Of a stretch of 64,000 nucleotides of DNA, positions 51,347 through 62,076 are shown one piece after another. Below the pieces are notes generated by a model, which did not search any database, was not told the origin of the DNA, and worked only from the letters and a program-made list of their open reading frames with translations. The position numbers were made by a program, and so were the translations under genes. How positions within the stretch are numbered: position 1 is the first letter of the stretch; each line of letters starts with the position of its first letter. The DNA is from Stratiformator vulcanicus (GTDB taxonomy: Bacteria > Planctomycetota > Planctomycetia > Planctomycetales > Planctomycetaceae): assembly GCF_007744515.1 (NCBI RefSeq), contig NZ_CP036268.1, positions 3,456,712 to 3,520,711 of the forward strand. The letters run 5' to 3'.

Positions 51347-53009
51347 AAAGCACGCCGGCGATTGCGAAGCCGGTGACTGTGCCGATTAAGTAGAGGGTGA
51401 AGAACCCCTGCGCGATAGCGATCCAGCTCGGCGATAGCCGGGTTGCCGAACGCGGCTTGTCGCGTTCTTCATTCGTGATGGCGGCGGCGCTCAATACCAC
51501 TAACAGCGGCATTAGCAGAATCCACAGTCGCGCCACCTCACCGGAGTTCTTTCCTGAAATCCACAAACCGCTCCATACGATTACAATGGCGAGCATCAAC
51601 GCCCCGTAGTCGGTTAAGGCGGGCCGGCATAATTCACGCCAAAGCCCAATTGCGGCCGCGCAGCAAATCGCCGGTCCGGCCGCGATCAGGAGTTCAAGCG
51701 GATTAACCGCGAGCCATCCGAAATAGCTTCGTGAAAACTCGTCGTAAAACCTGGCGTGGTTCCATAAATTAAGTCGCCAGATCGAAAGCAAATCGACTCC
51801 GGCGAGATAGAAGCAAATCAGAATTAATGCGACGAATGCCGCGGCCGCGCCGCCGCGGAGCAGGGCGGACCGAATAGTTCCGCGATCTTGACAACCGAGA
51901 ATCATACGCAAAATTTCGAATACTCCCACGACGGCCACAATCGGTAGCAAAGCGAGACTGAGCGTCATCCCGATCAACGCCACGGCGGCGGCCGGAATCG
52001 CCAGCCACCAGCGACCCGGAAGTTGCGACGCCGCCCACAGCGCTAAGAAGCAACAGCCGAACAGCGGCAGCAGCAGGTCTGATTTCGGAAGAAATAATGC
52101 GACCGCCGGCGTTAATGGCCAAAGTGCAGCCGCGTTCCACGCAAGGTCATCGGAAACGAACCGTCGGATTAAAAAATAGAGCGGCACGACCGTCGCTGCG
52201 GCAGCCAATTGCGTGAGCATGGCGAACGTCCAGATCGTCGCCTCGGCGGCCGGCGTCAATTCGCCGGAGACGGCGGGCAGGTCTTCACCGATCGATCGAA
52301 ACACCTCGCGCGCCGAATGTGGTTCGGTATTAATTGCGAACCGAGTGAGAAACGGCGACGCCTCGAATATTGCCAAGAGCGAGCGATACGCCACGACCAG
52401 ACCCGGCGGATGAGTGCCGATATGCAGCACATCGCCTTTGCGCATCCGATCTTCATAGGAAGCGAGGAACGAGCCGAGGTTGCGAGCGTCGTTGGCGGCC
52501 AGCGTGTAATAGCCGGAGGAGGAGGGGAAGTAGAGCACGACCGCCGCTTTCCCTAATCGATGCTGAGACCGGATCGGAGTCTGCTGCGCTACCCACAGCC
52601 AGACGAAACCGCCGCACACCAGCAACATCAGACTCACCGCTCGTGCCCGAGGAGCGTCAACGAAGAAATACCGCGATGCCCGTCTCACGAACCCGACATA
52701 GACGACCAGCGCGAAGATTGCCGGGACTGCCGCGAAGGCGGACAGCCAGAGCGGTTGCTCGATCCGTTCCCATGCCCATTCGCCTGGAATGCCGAGCGGG
52801 ATCGGCAATGTTAAGAGCACTGCCGCGGCTGCGGTCAAAACGAAGGCTGCGATGTCCAGCGATGAGGGCCGTCCGGGCAGCAGGGTCGGCGTCAAAGAAA
52901 GACCGCTCCCGTCCTCGGGCGATTCGGGACGGGGGCGGTCGATATGATCGGCTGGCGGTTTCTTCGGCTTTTTTCGGCCCATAATATTCCGGCCGCCGAG
53001 GGGCGACAT
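51345..53009 (-). CDS. Multi-pass membrane protein, glycosyltransferase-like
   Basis: 554 residues; a second ATG nine codons in is equally possible. A hydrophilic N-terminus (residues 1-50) precedes about eleven transmembrane helices. The long loop after helix 3 contains GDVLHIGTHPPGLVVAYRSL, a pattern seen in GT-C/GT39-like integral membrane glycosyltransferases, although the early acidic DD/DE loop motif is not evident. It may move sugars from a lipid carrier onto an acceptor. The stop is followed directly by the 90-base repeated element. Confidence 0.72.
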   Translation of the reverse strand: MSPLGGRNIMGRKKPKKPPADHIDRPRPESPEDGSGLSLTPTLLPGRPSSLDIAAFVLTAAAAVLLTLPIPLGIPGEWAWERIEQPLWLSAFAAVPAIFALVVYVGFVRRASRYFFVDAPRARAVSLMLLVCGGFVWLWVAQQTPIRSQHRLGKAAVVLYFPSSSGYYTLAANDARNLGSFLASYEDRMRKGDVLHIGTHPPGLVVAYRSLLAIFEASPFLTRFAINTEPHSAREVFRSIGEDLPAVSGELTPAAEATIWTFAMLTQLAAAATVVPLYFLIRRFVSDDLAWNAAALWPLTPAVALFLPKSDLLLPLFGCCFLALWAASQLPGRWWLAIPAAAVALIGMTLSLALLPIVAVVGVFEILRMILGCQDRGTIRSALLRGGAAAAFVALILICFYLAGVDLLSIWRLNLWNHARFYDEFSRSYFGWLAVNPLELLIAAGPAICCAAAIGLWRELCRPALTDYGALMLAIVIVWSGLWISGKNSGEVARLWILLMPLLVVLSAAAITNEERDKPRSATRLSPSWIAIAQGFFTLYLIGTVTGFAIAGVL

Positions 53010-53038
53010 TGACGGATCACGGACCTGCCGAATGTCGT

Positions 53039-55831
53039 TTAACCGCCTCTATAAATCAATTGAGCCGTCCGAGCTCTTTCGATCGCGTCCTGACATTCGC
53101 CGAGATGGGCGGCCGTGTACGAATCGAGCTTTTCAGAGCTGCGATCCCGATAGGCTTCGATCTTCTTGTCGAGTTCGATCAGGTGCAGGCGTGCCAAATT
53201 GGAAATCGGTTTGAAGGCCGCCACGTAACTTTGCGAATTGGTCGACAGGTCGATCAGTCGCGAAAGGTGCTCCCGCTGCAGGTTTCGACGGAGGCTCGAA
53301 ATCGCCGGGTTCCGTTCAGAGAATTCGCCTTCCATGTCTTCACCGTCGTTCGATAGCTCCGACCAGATTTCATCTTCGATCGCGTCCATCAAGCCCGAGA
53401 GCGTCAGAACTTCTTTACCGGACGCGACAAGGAGTTCGTTATCGTGAACCCGCCGCAGCGTCGTTGGGTTCATGAGCATTGTGAGGGTCGAGGACTGCAG
53501 GCGAAGCACCTGATCATGCACCGGCCATGTCGAGTCCTGCATCGCGGCGGACCAGCCCATCTCATCGAACCACTTGTCGGTCGTGAGGTGCCGCATCAGT
53601 TCGGGGGTCAGCCCGTATGCCTCGTCGCGGAACGATTTCTTAAGAACAAAGTCGAGTGCATCCCGCTGCACGTCGGCGGCAACCGGATCGATCGGAGAGC
53701 GACCATTCGGATCGCCCTTCTTGTCGCGATAGATATGCGCGCCGCCAACCCAGTTGGCCATCATGGAGACAGCCCGCAATTGCAGCCCCAGAGTCAACGT
53801 GTACCCGTCACGGGCTTTGGCCCACGACTCGCCTTCGGCGACAAAATCTTCGAGCAGTCGCTTCCGGTGAAATTCTGCCAGTTCCACCTGGTCGAACGCA
53901 TATTTGAGCGGCTCTTGGCCGAAATCGTAACGCCGAGCGAGCGGATCGGGTCCGTAGGTGTCTTCGTCCGTCGCGTACTGAAGCTCCGGCTCGGCCACGC
54001 GCTTGAGAATTTTCTCCAAGTCGGAGTCGAACGTGTAACCGTACTCGATCGCCCAATGGTCGTACGGGCCGATCCCGAGCATCGTGTACGGCCCCTGCGT
54101 TTCGCCCGCGTCGAGGCGAACATTGGTCGGGTTGTAGTCCATCACGGAAGCCGCGATCGGCTTGTCGGTGTCGAACGACTCGGAATTAATTTCTTCGAGC
54201 GAGTAGAGCGACGAGCCCTTGAAGTTGTGTCGCAAGCCGAGGGTGTGACCGACCTCGTGTGAAACCAGATGCGCCAGCAGCGGGCCGACGAACGACTCTG
54301 GCATGCCGTCGATCATGCTTTCCTTCGGCTCGTCCTTCTCCTCTTTCGGCTTGCCCGCTTCGACGGCTTCTTTGGCTGCGAGGGCCGCCATGTGCATTCG
54401 CATCACGGCGGTATCGAAGGCCGCATTGGAGGCGGCCAGGCAGAACCCATTAACTTGGCTGCTGCGTCCGAGCAATCCGTCGAACTGGTCATCGCCGAGC
54501 ATCTTGGTGCTGATCATCGAATCGGGATGTGCCCCGGCGCCGTCGACCAATTGCTGATCGATTTGGCGGCTGACCGCGTCTCGGGAAGCCGGGTGAGCCA
54601 TTCGCACACGCGGGTCCCAACTCGGGTTGTCGGCGAGCCAAGCGAGCGTTTCGGCGCTGAATCCTTCGACGGCGATCTTCGGGAGAAGGTCTTCAAACTG
54701 AAAGCGGTAGTACCGGATCCAGCCGTCAGTCAGCACGATGTCGGCATCGAGAATTTCGCCGGTCAGTGGATGCACGCGGCTGGGCCCGATGGCGGTGCCG
54801 ATGTCGTTATTGAGCCACCGCACGAAGTTGTAGCGAACGTCTTCGGGGTCTTTGTCCATGTGAGCCCCGGAGTTCTTGTCCTGGTAGTAGACCTCGATCG
54901 CGCTGGCGAGGCCGACGTTTTCGAACGCCTTGTTCCAGTACAAAATTCCCTCGCGGACCCAGCGTCGATACCGGATCGGCGTCGTGTGCTCGATGTAAAA
55001 CACGATCGGCTTTTTGGGCGGACTGAGCGAAAGATCGCCGTCCGCCTTTTCGAGGTGCCAGCGATTGATGTTTCGAATGTTGACATCATCAGCGCTGTAT
55101 TTGCCGAGGTCGCGGTAGGTCGTCGTAAAATAGCCGAGCCGCGTGTCGGCTCGCCGAGGTTTGTACTTTGGATTGTCCTTGATGAGGCTGATCGAATAGT
55201 GAAGCGTCTGCAGCGTGCCGCGTTGGTTAGCGACTTCGAAAGAGATCTCGATGTTCTCGGGAAACGCTTTCGCCGCTTTCAATTCGAAAATGCCCCGGAG
55301 CTGACGATTCTGTACTCCCGGGCCGAAGAACTTCTCGGCCTGTCCGACGAACAGGGCATCGCCATCGATCACGGGACCGCCGCCGGGACCGTTGGTCACA
55401 ATCGGCACCTGCAACAGCACGCGGTCGGTGAAGAGTCGTTGGACCGAAGATTTCGATTCATCATCGCCCGTCGATCGAACTTCGACGTTCGGCTGAATCA
55501 GGGCGAGGGTGTTTTGATATTTCTTCCAGTAGACGTACATGTCACCGCTTTGCAGCCCCGCGAACAAATCGCCGGAGGCAACAGTCAGAGCGATGAAGTA
55601 CTTCTTCGATTCGTAGCCCTTGGGCAATTCGAGGTAGACCTGGTTGTCGTCCGCCTTGGTGTGAACCGTCCACATGCTCCGGGCACGGTCGGCCGTCGAG
55701 ACGACCTTTTCGAAGCCCTCCAGCACTTTCGCGTGCGGAGGCAGCTTGTCATCAGCTGATGCGGTCGAAGCTCCGATCGAAACCGAAAGGATCGTGAGAA
55801 AGGTCGTCGGGGAGAGCAGACCACATCGCAT
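53039..55831 (-). CDS. Secreted zinc metalloprotease (metzincin type, DUF5117-like)
   Basis: About 930 residues from the ATG at 55831, which opens a signal peptide (TTFLTILSVSIGASTASA); the 38 codons upstream are not convincing. The metzincin zinc site is HEVGHTLGLRHNF (HExxHxxGxxH, residues about 530-542), followed by a Met-turn region SVMDYNP. N-terminal beta-rich domains (DUF5118/5117-like, with GYFTTTYRDLGKY and YIEHTTPIRYRRWVREGILY) and a helical C-terminal domain frame it. These large exported proteases are frequent in planctomycetes and Bacteroidota, with unknown substrates. The frame is intact. Confidence 0.92.
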   Translation of the reverse strand: MRCGLLSPTTFLTILSVSIGASTASADDKLPPHAKVLEGFEKVVSTADRARSMWTVHTKADDNQVYLELPKGYESKKYFIALTVASGDLFAGLQSGDMYVYWKKYQNTLALIQPNVEVRSTGDDESKSSVQRLFTDRVLLQVPIVTNGPGGGPVIDGDALFVGQAEKFFGPGVQNRQLRGIFELKAAKAFPENIEISFEVANQRGTLQTLHYSISLIKDNPKYKPRRADTRLGYFTTTYRDLGKYSADDVNIRNINRWHLEKADGDLSLSPPKKPIVFYIEHTTPIRYRRWVREGILYWNKAFENVGLASAIEVYYQDKNSGAHMDKDPEDVRYNFVRWLNNDIGTAIGPSRVHPLTGEILDADIVLTDGWIRYYRFQFEDLLPKIAVEGFSAETLAWLADNPSWDPRVRMAHPASRDAVSRQIDQQLVDGAGAHPDSMISTKMLGDDQFDGLLGRSSQVNGFCLAASNAAFDTAVMRMHMAALAAKEAVEAGKPKEEKDEPKESMIDGMPESFVGPLLAHLVSHEVGHTLGLRHNFKGSSLYSLEEINSESFDTDKPIAASVMDYNPTNVRLDAGETQGPYTMLGIGPYDHWAIEYGYTFDSDLEKILKRVAEPELQYATDEDTYGPDPLARRYDFGQEPLKYAFDQVELAEFHRKRLLEDFVAEGESWAKARDGYTLTLGLQLRAVSMMANWVGGAHIYRDKKGDPNGRSPIDPVAADVQRDALDFVLKKSFRDEAYGLTPELMRHLTTDKWFDEMGWSAAMQDSTWPVHDQVLRLQSSTLTMLMNPTTLRRVHDNELLVASGKEVLTLSGLMDAIEDEIWSELSNDGEDMEGEFSERNPAISSLRRNLQREHLSRLIDLSTNSQSYVAAFKPISNLARLHLIELDKKIEAYRDRSSEKLDSYTAAHLGECQDAIERARTAQLIYRGG

Positions 55832-56169
55832 CGCATTTCTCCGGGGGAAGCAGTGGAAAGTACGCTCGGGAGGTCGCGGCAGAATCCGCAGGACCGATCC
55901 CATCGGACGTCTCGCGGTGAGACGCTTGAAGATCATACGTCGCATAGACGCCGATGGTTGGGAAATTGCCCGATGGCGACAACACTGCCGACATCACGCA
56001 AGGCCCCGAATCAGTATACGAGGGCGGGCCGGTCGGGAACATGCGGTAACCCACTGATTTCGTCGGTGGATCGGCGTTCGGCGTTCAGCGTTCGGCTATC
56101 AGCTGTCAGCGACGGGCCAATTGGCGCTTGGCGTTGCCCGATTGGTCGGTGACGTGACGAAACCGATGC
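55832..56169. other. Intergenic region with short iterated motif
   Basis: It separates the PP2C and protease genes (both minus). Positions about 56075-56110 repeat GGCGTTCGGCGTTCAGCGTTC and TATCAGCTGTCAGC units, similar to those near 51040. No gene is seen. Confidence 0.5.
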
Positions 56170-56925
56170 TCAGTCTGCCTCGACGTCAATGACCACGCAG
56201 GTGATGTTGTCTCTCGATCCGCCGGCCTCGGCGGCGCTCACAAGTTTCTCGGCCGCGTCTTGGGGGTGGGCGTGGTCTTCGAGAATTTGCTGGATATTCT
56301 CGATCTCGATACCGTCGGTCACGCCGTCGGAGCAAAGCATGAACCGATCGCCGGGGGCCGGCTCGACAGGCGAAGCCTGCGTTCCCTTGGAACCATCTTT
56401 CGTACCGAGATATCGGTAAAGCACGTTCTTGTAGCGATGAGTCGCCGCATCTTCGCGGGTGATTGTCCCCGCATCGACAAGCGCCTGAGTCAGAGAATGG
56501 TCGGTCGTCAATTGCGAAGTCACACCGCCGGTGTGGTGGTAGCATCGACTGTCGCCGACACCGCCAATAAATAGTTGGTCGGCCACCCGCACCGCGAACA
56601 CGAGTGTCGTGCCCATCTGATGCATTTCGGGGTCGACCTGCCCGAGCGCGATAATTTCGGAATTGGCGTACGCAACCGCCTCGTCAATGCACTTGACGAT
56701 TTCATCATGGCGATCGGCGGCCACGTCGTCTTGAAAGTCGATCCGCTGTTCGAGCGTGCGGGAGAACAGTTCCGCCGCCATCGAGCTGGCTTTTTCGCCC
56801 GCCGATTGACCGCCCATTCCGTCAGCGACCAAGAAGTATCGGCACTCCGGATCGACGTAGAGCGAGTCCTCGTTATTGTCCCGGAAATTGCCGGTGATGC
56901 TCAGATGACCGCAACGAAATCGCAT
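56170..56925 (-). CDS. PP2C-type serine/threonine phosphatase
   Basis: A 251-residue cytoplasmic PPM-family phosphatase. Metal motifs are in order: NEDSLYVDP (residues about 18-26), LVADGMGGQSAGEKAS, GTTLVFAVRV, GDSRCYHH, MLCSDGVTDGI and SRDNITCVVIDV. It dephosphorylates Ser/Thr residues, usually opposite Hanks-type kinases. No kinase gene is adjacent. Length is standard for the minimal domain. Confidence 0.94.
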   Translation of the reverse strand: MRFRCGHLSITGNFRDNNEDSLYVDPECRYFLVADGMGGQSAGEKASSMAAELFSRTLEQRIDFQDDVAADRHDEIVKCIDEAVAYANSEIIALGQVDPEMHQMGTTLVFAVRVADQLFIGGVGDSRCYHHTGGVTSQLTTDHSLTQALVDAGTITREDAATHRYKNVLYRYLGTKDGSKGTQASPVEPAPGDRFMLCSDGVTDGIEIENIQQILEDHAHPQDAAEKLVSAAEAGGSRDNITCVVIDVEAD

Positions 56926-56984
56926 TCGAATATTGCCGAATCACTTGGAAAAACTGTGAGGAAACGCAGATAGAGTGGTCAGCA

Positions 56985-57740
<756 letters not shown>

Positions 57741-58003
57741 ATATCAAACCGCCATCGTCGTTCATGCAAAGATTCGGACGGATTGGAATGTCACGGGCAT
57801 CATCGTTTCGAGTTCGGCTTTTGCCGCCTCTGATGAAGCCCCGATCGATCCGGTTCTCGATTTCGCCGTCACAATTGATCTATTCGTTCGCAAAAACCGC
57901 GGGCGAATCACAGCAATCGCCTCGCGGCCGTTGTTTTTAACATAGGTTTGTCGTGATTCATTTCAATCGAGCCACTGCAATTCTTGCGAGGCACACCAGC
58001 GTG

Positions 58004-58591
58004 ATGAACGACTCCTCCCCGACCGAAAAGCCGAAGCGAACGAAGCGATTCGTCAGTTGGGAAATCCAAGGCCAGACCATCAAGCATGTGCTGGCGTATT
58101 GGTTCATTTACCACGCGGTCTTGTGGCACGCGATCTTTTTGTTCGATTGGTTGAACAGCCGCGGCAAGATACTGACCGGCGAACGCCCTTTGATGTTCCG
58201 CGATCTGTATGCCCAATTCGTTGCTGAGAACTGCGGCATTCTGATTTGCGCGGTCCTGCTGCTGCCGATTCTCGTGATTGACGTCGTTCGACTAAGCCAC
58301 AAGGTCGCCGGTCCGCTGGTCCGATTTCAAAATGCCCTCGCTGAACTGTCGAAAGGCCGGAAGGTCGAACCGATTCGTCTGCGCGACGGCGACTGGCTGG
58401 GACAATTTGAAACGTCGTTCAACGAGTTTCTCGCCTCTCAAAACGTGAAGACCGCAAACGGCAGGTCAGCGGAACCGAAGGCCGACACGGATAAGGTTCT
58501 CGAATCAGTGCGGCAAGATCAGGCTGATCGTGCAAATGAACGGGAAGCGCCGCTGGCCGATCGAGGCGTCGTCTCATCCGCCGGTCGATAG
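58004..58591 (+). CDS. HAMP-domain membrane protein
   Basis: About 195 residues from the ATG at 58004; an earlier ATG 17 codons upstream adds no feature. Two transmembrane helices (about 28-48 and 78-98) flank an external loop of about 30 residues. They are followed by a HAMP-like linker, LSHKVAGPLVRFQNALAELS, and a charged C-terminal tail. No kinase, cyclase or chemoreceptor output domain is attached, so it may relay signals through a partner. Similar stand-alone HAMP proteins occur widely in planctomycetes. Confidence 0.8.
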   Translation: MNDSSPTEKPKRTKRFVSWEIQGQTIKHVLAYWFIYHAVLWHAIFLFDWLNSRGKILTGERPLMFRDLYAQFVAENCGILICAVLLLPILVIDVVRLSHKVAGPLVRFQNALAELSKGRKVEPIRLRDGDWLGQFETSFNEFLASQNVKTANGRSAEPKADTDKVLESVRQDQADRANEREAPLADRGVVSSAGR

Positions 58592-58678
58592 TTCAAAAGC
58601 GACAGGACTGACGTGACTGGGGAAGCCCGAGTTTCGTAACAGACCCGGCTCACGCAAAAAGCCCGCTTTTAACGTCGG

Positions 58679-59455
58679 TCACTTTTTCGCCGCGATCGCG
58701 GCGTCGGCCTGCTCGATAATTTGGAACACTTCGGTGCTGTCCTCCGCCATCCGCAGGGCGTGCAGAAATTCGGAATCGTTGGCCATCCGACCGAGCCGGG
58801 CCAAGACCCGCAGGTGCGTTCGCGAATCGCGGCAGAGGATCAGAAAGAACAGGTCGGTCAGTTGCCCATCGGGCGAACCGAACGGAATACCGCCCGGGGC
58901 ATAACCGAAGGCCACGATCGAATCCCCAAGCGTTTCGGGCATCGGATTCCGCGGGTGCGGGAAGGCGATCCCACCGGCGAATCCGGTCGAAAGGTCATCC
59001 TCGCGTTCCATCACGGCAGCGAGCACGCGAGCCGGTTCCCAGACCTCGTAAGTGCGACCGGCCGCCTCGATCAGATGTTCGAGCACCGACCGCTTCGACT
59101 TACCGGTGATCGGGAATTCGATGGTTTCCGGCCTGATCAGATGCGAGACGGGCAGGTCTTCGAATTTGGCTCCCGAGTGCGTCGACTGCTCCACATCACG
59201 CAATTGCGAGTCGCTGAAGTCGCGCATTTCCTGCTCGAGCCATTGCGTGATCTCACGTCCGTGAAATTGCCAGACGCCGTCCCGCTTGCGGCCCGGTATC
59301 CGACCTCGGTTGGCCAGCTTTTCTAACTCGCGACGGTCGCGCCCCAGTTGCCTGGCCAACTCGTCGAGCGAGAGTGATTCCTCCTGCACAGATTTAACTC
59401 CCCACACATTCCAAACGCGAAACGTCGACCGACTGCCGCGATCGAGCGCTGTCAT
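58679..59455 (-). CDS. Helix-turn-helix domain fused to PTS EIIA (fructose/Ntr type)
   Basis: About 258 residues from the ATG at 59455; the true start may be a GTG near residue 23. An excisionase-type HTH (LSLDELARQLGRDRREL, then RIPGRKRDGVWQF) spans residues about 27-75. After a linker, an EIIA(Fru/Ntr) domain covers about 100-255, with the phosphorylatable His in GGIAFPHPRNP and a downstream FFLILCRDSRTHLRVLARLG helix. The protein may couple phosphotransfer status to DNA binding. No HPr or EI gene is adjacent. Confidence 0.88.
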   Translation of the reverse strand: MTALDRGSRSTFRVWNVWGVKSVQEESLSLDELARQLGRDRRELEKLANRGRIPGRKRDGVWQFHGREITQWLEQEMRDFSDSQLRDVEQSTHSGAKFEDLPVSHLIRPETIEFPITGKSKRSVLEHLIEAAGRTYEVWEPARVLAAVMEREDDLSTGFAGGIAFPHPRNPMPETLGDSIVAFGYAPGGIPFGSPDGQLTDLFFLILCRDSRTHLRVLARLGRMANDSEFLHALRMAEDSTEVFQIIEQADAAIAAKK

Positions 59456-59600
59456 CGTGTCAGGGGCAGCAGTCCGGTCGGAAGTAGTGTAGCCGCACCG
59501 AGTCGCGATCAAACAGCTATCGAGCGACTTTGGGTGGAATCATCCAGCAAAAGAATGTCTAACCGGCAGCCGCCGACAGTCTTGGCATTTGAGAACGGAG

Positions 59601-60641
59601 TTATTCGACGTGACGCGATGTCTCGCGTTTCTGCCCGATGACGGCGTCGTAAATCCGTCTCCAGCGCTCCAGCTTTCGCGATTCAGAACGCGGCACCCCT
59701 TCGCCGTTTCGAGATGTCTCCACCTCGACCGCTCCGCAGAAATCGGCCCCGAGCAGGCACTCGTAAATGCCCGCGATCGCGTGGTCGGAAATGCGATCAC
59801 CGTGATCAAGACGCACAGAAATCGAGGACGGGCCGCCGTCGCCTGTCTCGAATTCGGCAAGAAAGTGCCGAAACGACGAAACGCGACGAAACTGCGATGT
59901 GCGGAGCAGCATGTGCACGTTCGGTGCATCGATGTCCGCACACATTTCATAGAGCCGGTGAGGGCTTTCCGCCAGAGGTCGCTTCGCCTCCGCAATCGGG
60001 CAGGCCGCATCGAGCGCCAGTCGCACGCCGAATTCGTGGGCGTGCCATGCGATGCGGCGGATCGCATCCGTGGCGATGCGGCGGGCATGTCGCGGGGTGA
60101 AACCGCGACAGCCTCCCAACGATACATTTAAAGTGCGACAGCCCAGCATCGCAGCCAGCGGGAGCGAATCGAGTGCGTCGTACACGGCGGACGCGATCTC
60201 GCCTGCGCCCTGCTCAACAAACCCGCCAAGCCAACCAATACTGGAGACAAACTGCCCCCGGCATCGGACCCTTTCAACGACGCGTCGGGGCTCGATCGAA
60301 ACCAGTTTGGGTCGATAAAGAGATACGCCTTCGATGCCGGCGCGGCCGACTTCATCAAGGGACGCGTCAAGATTCCAGTTGGAAGTCGACGTCTGACACG
60401 CCGAAAGCTTCAGCGTTCCCGCCGGCGGGCGCGGCTCATGTTCAAGATTCGGCCATTCAGTTTGGAAAGAACGATTCGCAGTTCCGACGTCGGCACGCAC
60501 TGGCTCCGGTCCCCTCGTTTGCCGTTCCTGAAACAACAGCGGCTCGCCGACACACTCCGCGGTCGTACGCGAGCCAACCGAGTTCCCATTTCTAAGCCAT
60601 TGTGAAAATTGTCGACAGAGACTTATCGACAATTTTCTCAA
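59601..60641 (-). CDS. Xylose isomerase-like TIM-barrel protein (sugar phosphate isomerase/epimerase)
   Basis: The core begins at LKLSACQTSTSNWNLDASLD (about residue 77 of the longest frame). The start is uncertain: the first 76 codons do not look family-like, and a GTG at 60497 or a CTG at the core are alternatives. The barrel shows VGRAGIEGVSLYRPKLV, CRTLNVSLGG, GVRLALDAACP and VHMLLRTSQF, a divergent form of the AP-endonuclease-2 fold in which several metal-binding Glu/His are unclear. It probably acts on a sugar or inositol derivative. Confidence 0.7.
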   Translation of the reverse strand: MRKLSISLCRQFSQWLRNGNSVGSRTTAECVGEPLLFQERQTRGPEPVRADVGTANRSFQTEWPNLEHEPRPPAGTLKLSACQTSTSNWNLDASLDEVGRAGIEGVSLYRPKLVSIEPRRVVERVRCRGQFVSSIGWLGGFVEQGAGEIASAVYDALDSLPLAAMLGCRTLNVSLGGCRGFTPRHARRIATDAIRRIAWHAHEFGVRLALDAACPIAEAKRPLAESPHRLYEMCADIDAPNVHMLLRTSQFRRVSSFRHFLAEFETGDGGPSSISVRLDHGDRISDHAIAGIYECLLGADFCGAVEVETSRNGEGVPRSESRKLERWRRIYDAVIGQKRETSRHVE

Positions 60642-60719
60642 ACCTTTTGAAACTCAAAACGAACTCTCCTCACACTATTGACATTCATCGCCTCTGCGTG
60701 TGGGGCGGGAAGTACGGCC

Positions 60720-61769
60720 TCAACCCTCCGCACTGATCTTCGCCGACGGGTCGCTGGCGACGTTGACCCAGACATGCACGTGAGGAGCACCGCGGAAATA
60801 CCAGACGAACGATGGTCCCTCCAGCCGCCAATTGTCCCAGACCTTGTCTTCACCGATGTCCCCGGTCTCATAAAACGAAAGCGAACAGGCTTCGAGCCCA
60901 CCGTTCTGCTTCAAGCAGCGGTGGACCTCTTTGCGATCAGATTCCCGATACGGTTCGAGGAGCGTGTCGAGTACGCCGGTCAGGTGCTCCCGTTGATCAG
61001 CCGACATCTCGGCCGCAGCCAGGCCGGGATATTTGCCCTCTTTCTGGAAGTGAACTTCGCTCTCAGCCGGTTCAAACGCCAGTAGAGCTTCGTCCCGCTG
61101 CTTGCCGTCGAGCATCTCGTAGAGTTTGTTCGCCTTGACCGCCTGCGGCCAAAACACGTTGCCGGGATGGTCGGGCTTTTCGTTGAAGCCGCGGGCCGCG
61201 TGTCCGTAGAAGATCGGCCCGCCGAAGGCGAAATGCTCGGTGCTGTCGCCATCGCAGCGGATCGTGAGGTGACGACCGGTCATAACCAGTTCGAACTTCC
61301 CGCTGCCCGGCTCACCGAAGATGGCAATGCTCTGCCGCTTGCCGTAGCCCCCCGCGTCGTCCTTGAGTTGCTGCCGGACCTTGCCGTGCCACTGTTTATC
61401 GTACAGACCGAAGAAGATTGCCTCGATCATTTCCTGCTGATCGCGTGTGAAGAATGGGCTGATCACACCCGGTCGCGTGATCCGCCAGTTATTGCTCACA
61501 TGCAATCGCAGCGGCATGTCTTTGGACCGCTCATCGGTCTGATCCCAACCGAAGCAAATCGACTCCCGCTGCTTCGGTGTGAGCGACTCGTAGAGGTCGG
61601 CGACGAGGTTCTCCGGCTTCGCTTCGGCATCGTTCGCTTTGACTTCAGTGGGAGCCGCGCCGAGTGAGCCCGCCCCGAGCGTCATCGCAGCCCCCGCCGC
61701 AGTCGCCCCGAGAAAATGCCGACGGTCGAGTTCGCTGTCGATGTGAGTGAGATTCGGCAGATTCATCAT
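60720..61769 (-). CDS. Tat-exported DUF3500 protein
   Basis: About 349 residues, starting at an ATG four bases after GGAG. A Tat-type signal (DRRHFLGATAAGAAMTLGAG) precedes the DUF3500 domain: SLTPKQRESICFGWD, NWRITRPGVISPFFTRDQQE, HLTIRCDGDSTEHFAFGGPI with its HxxxF pattern, and the closing YFRGAPHVHVWVNVASDP. The HVHVWV strand may bind metal. Tat export suggests folding or cofactor loading in the cytoplasm. Activity of the family is unknown. Confidence 0.9.
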   Translation of the reverse strand: MMNLPNLTHIDSELDRRHFLGATAAGAAMTLGAGSLGAAPTEVKANDAEAKPENLVADLYESLTPKQRESICFGWDQTDERSKDMPLRLHVSNNWRITRPGVISPFFTRDQQEMIEAIFFGLYDKQWHGKVRQQLKDDAGGYGKRQSIAIFGEPGSGKFELVMTGRHLTIRCDGDSTEHFAFGGPIFYGHAARGFNEKPDHPGNVFWPQAVKANKLYEMLDGKQRDEALLAFEPAESEVHFQKEGKYPGLAAAEMSADQREHLTGVLDTLLEPYRESDRKEVHRCLKQNGGLEACSLSFYETGDIGEDKVWDNWRLEGPSFVWYFRGAPHVHVWVNVASDPSAKISAEG

Positions 61770-61902
61770 ACGGCTCCTGTTCGATGACATTTCGCGATGG
61801 TCCCGGGGTTGCCCACACATAGAACACCGCTGATCGGTTTATGTTCCGGGATTCGTGTCCACTCGACAAGGTAGAGACTGCCCATCGCAGAAACTCAACA
61901 CC

Positions 61903-62061
61903 AGCCCGACGCGCCAGCAAGGGATTTCGCTCCGACAGACATGAAGTCCTCGTTGGGCGGGCTGTGCCCGCCCTCGAAAAGCAGGGAGCCTGCCAACGCG
62001 AAAGTCACGCAGAGTAAGATCTTGCCATCCCGAGCAAATCCCTTGCTGGCGCTGCGGGCTT
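61903..62061. repeat. Paired inverted palindrome (family D, AGCCCGnCGCGCCAGCAAGG type)
   Basis: Left arm AGCCCGACGCGCCAGCAAGG followed by GATTTCGCTC; right arm GAGCAAATC followed by CCTTGCTGGCGCTGCGGGCT. About 100 bases lie between and hold another hairpin, GGGCGGG-CTGTG-CCCGCCC. A half copy (AGCCCGACACGCCAGCAAGG) lies at about 37035-37055. Confidence 0.75.
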
Positions 62062-62076
62062 GTGGGGGACTCAAAC

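Noticed and set aside
54269-55759. 496-codon open frame antisense to the metalloprotease
   Set aside because: The minus strand encodes an intact HExxHxxGxxH protease there, and the antisense frame lacks recognisable domains.
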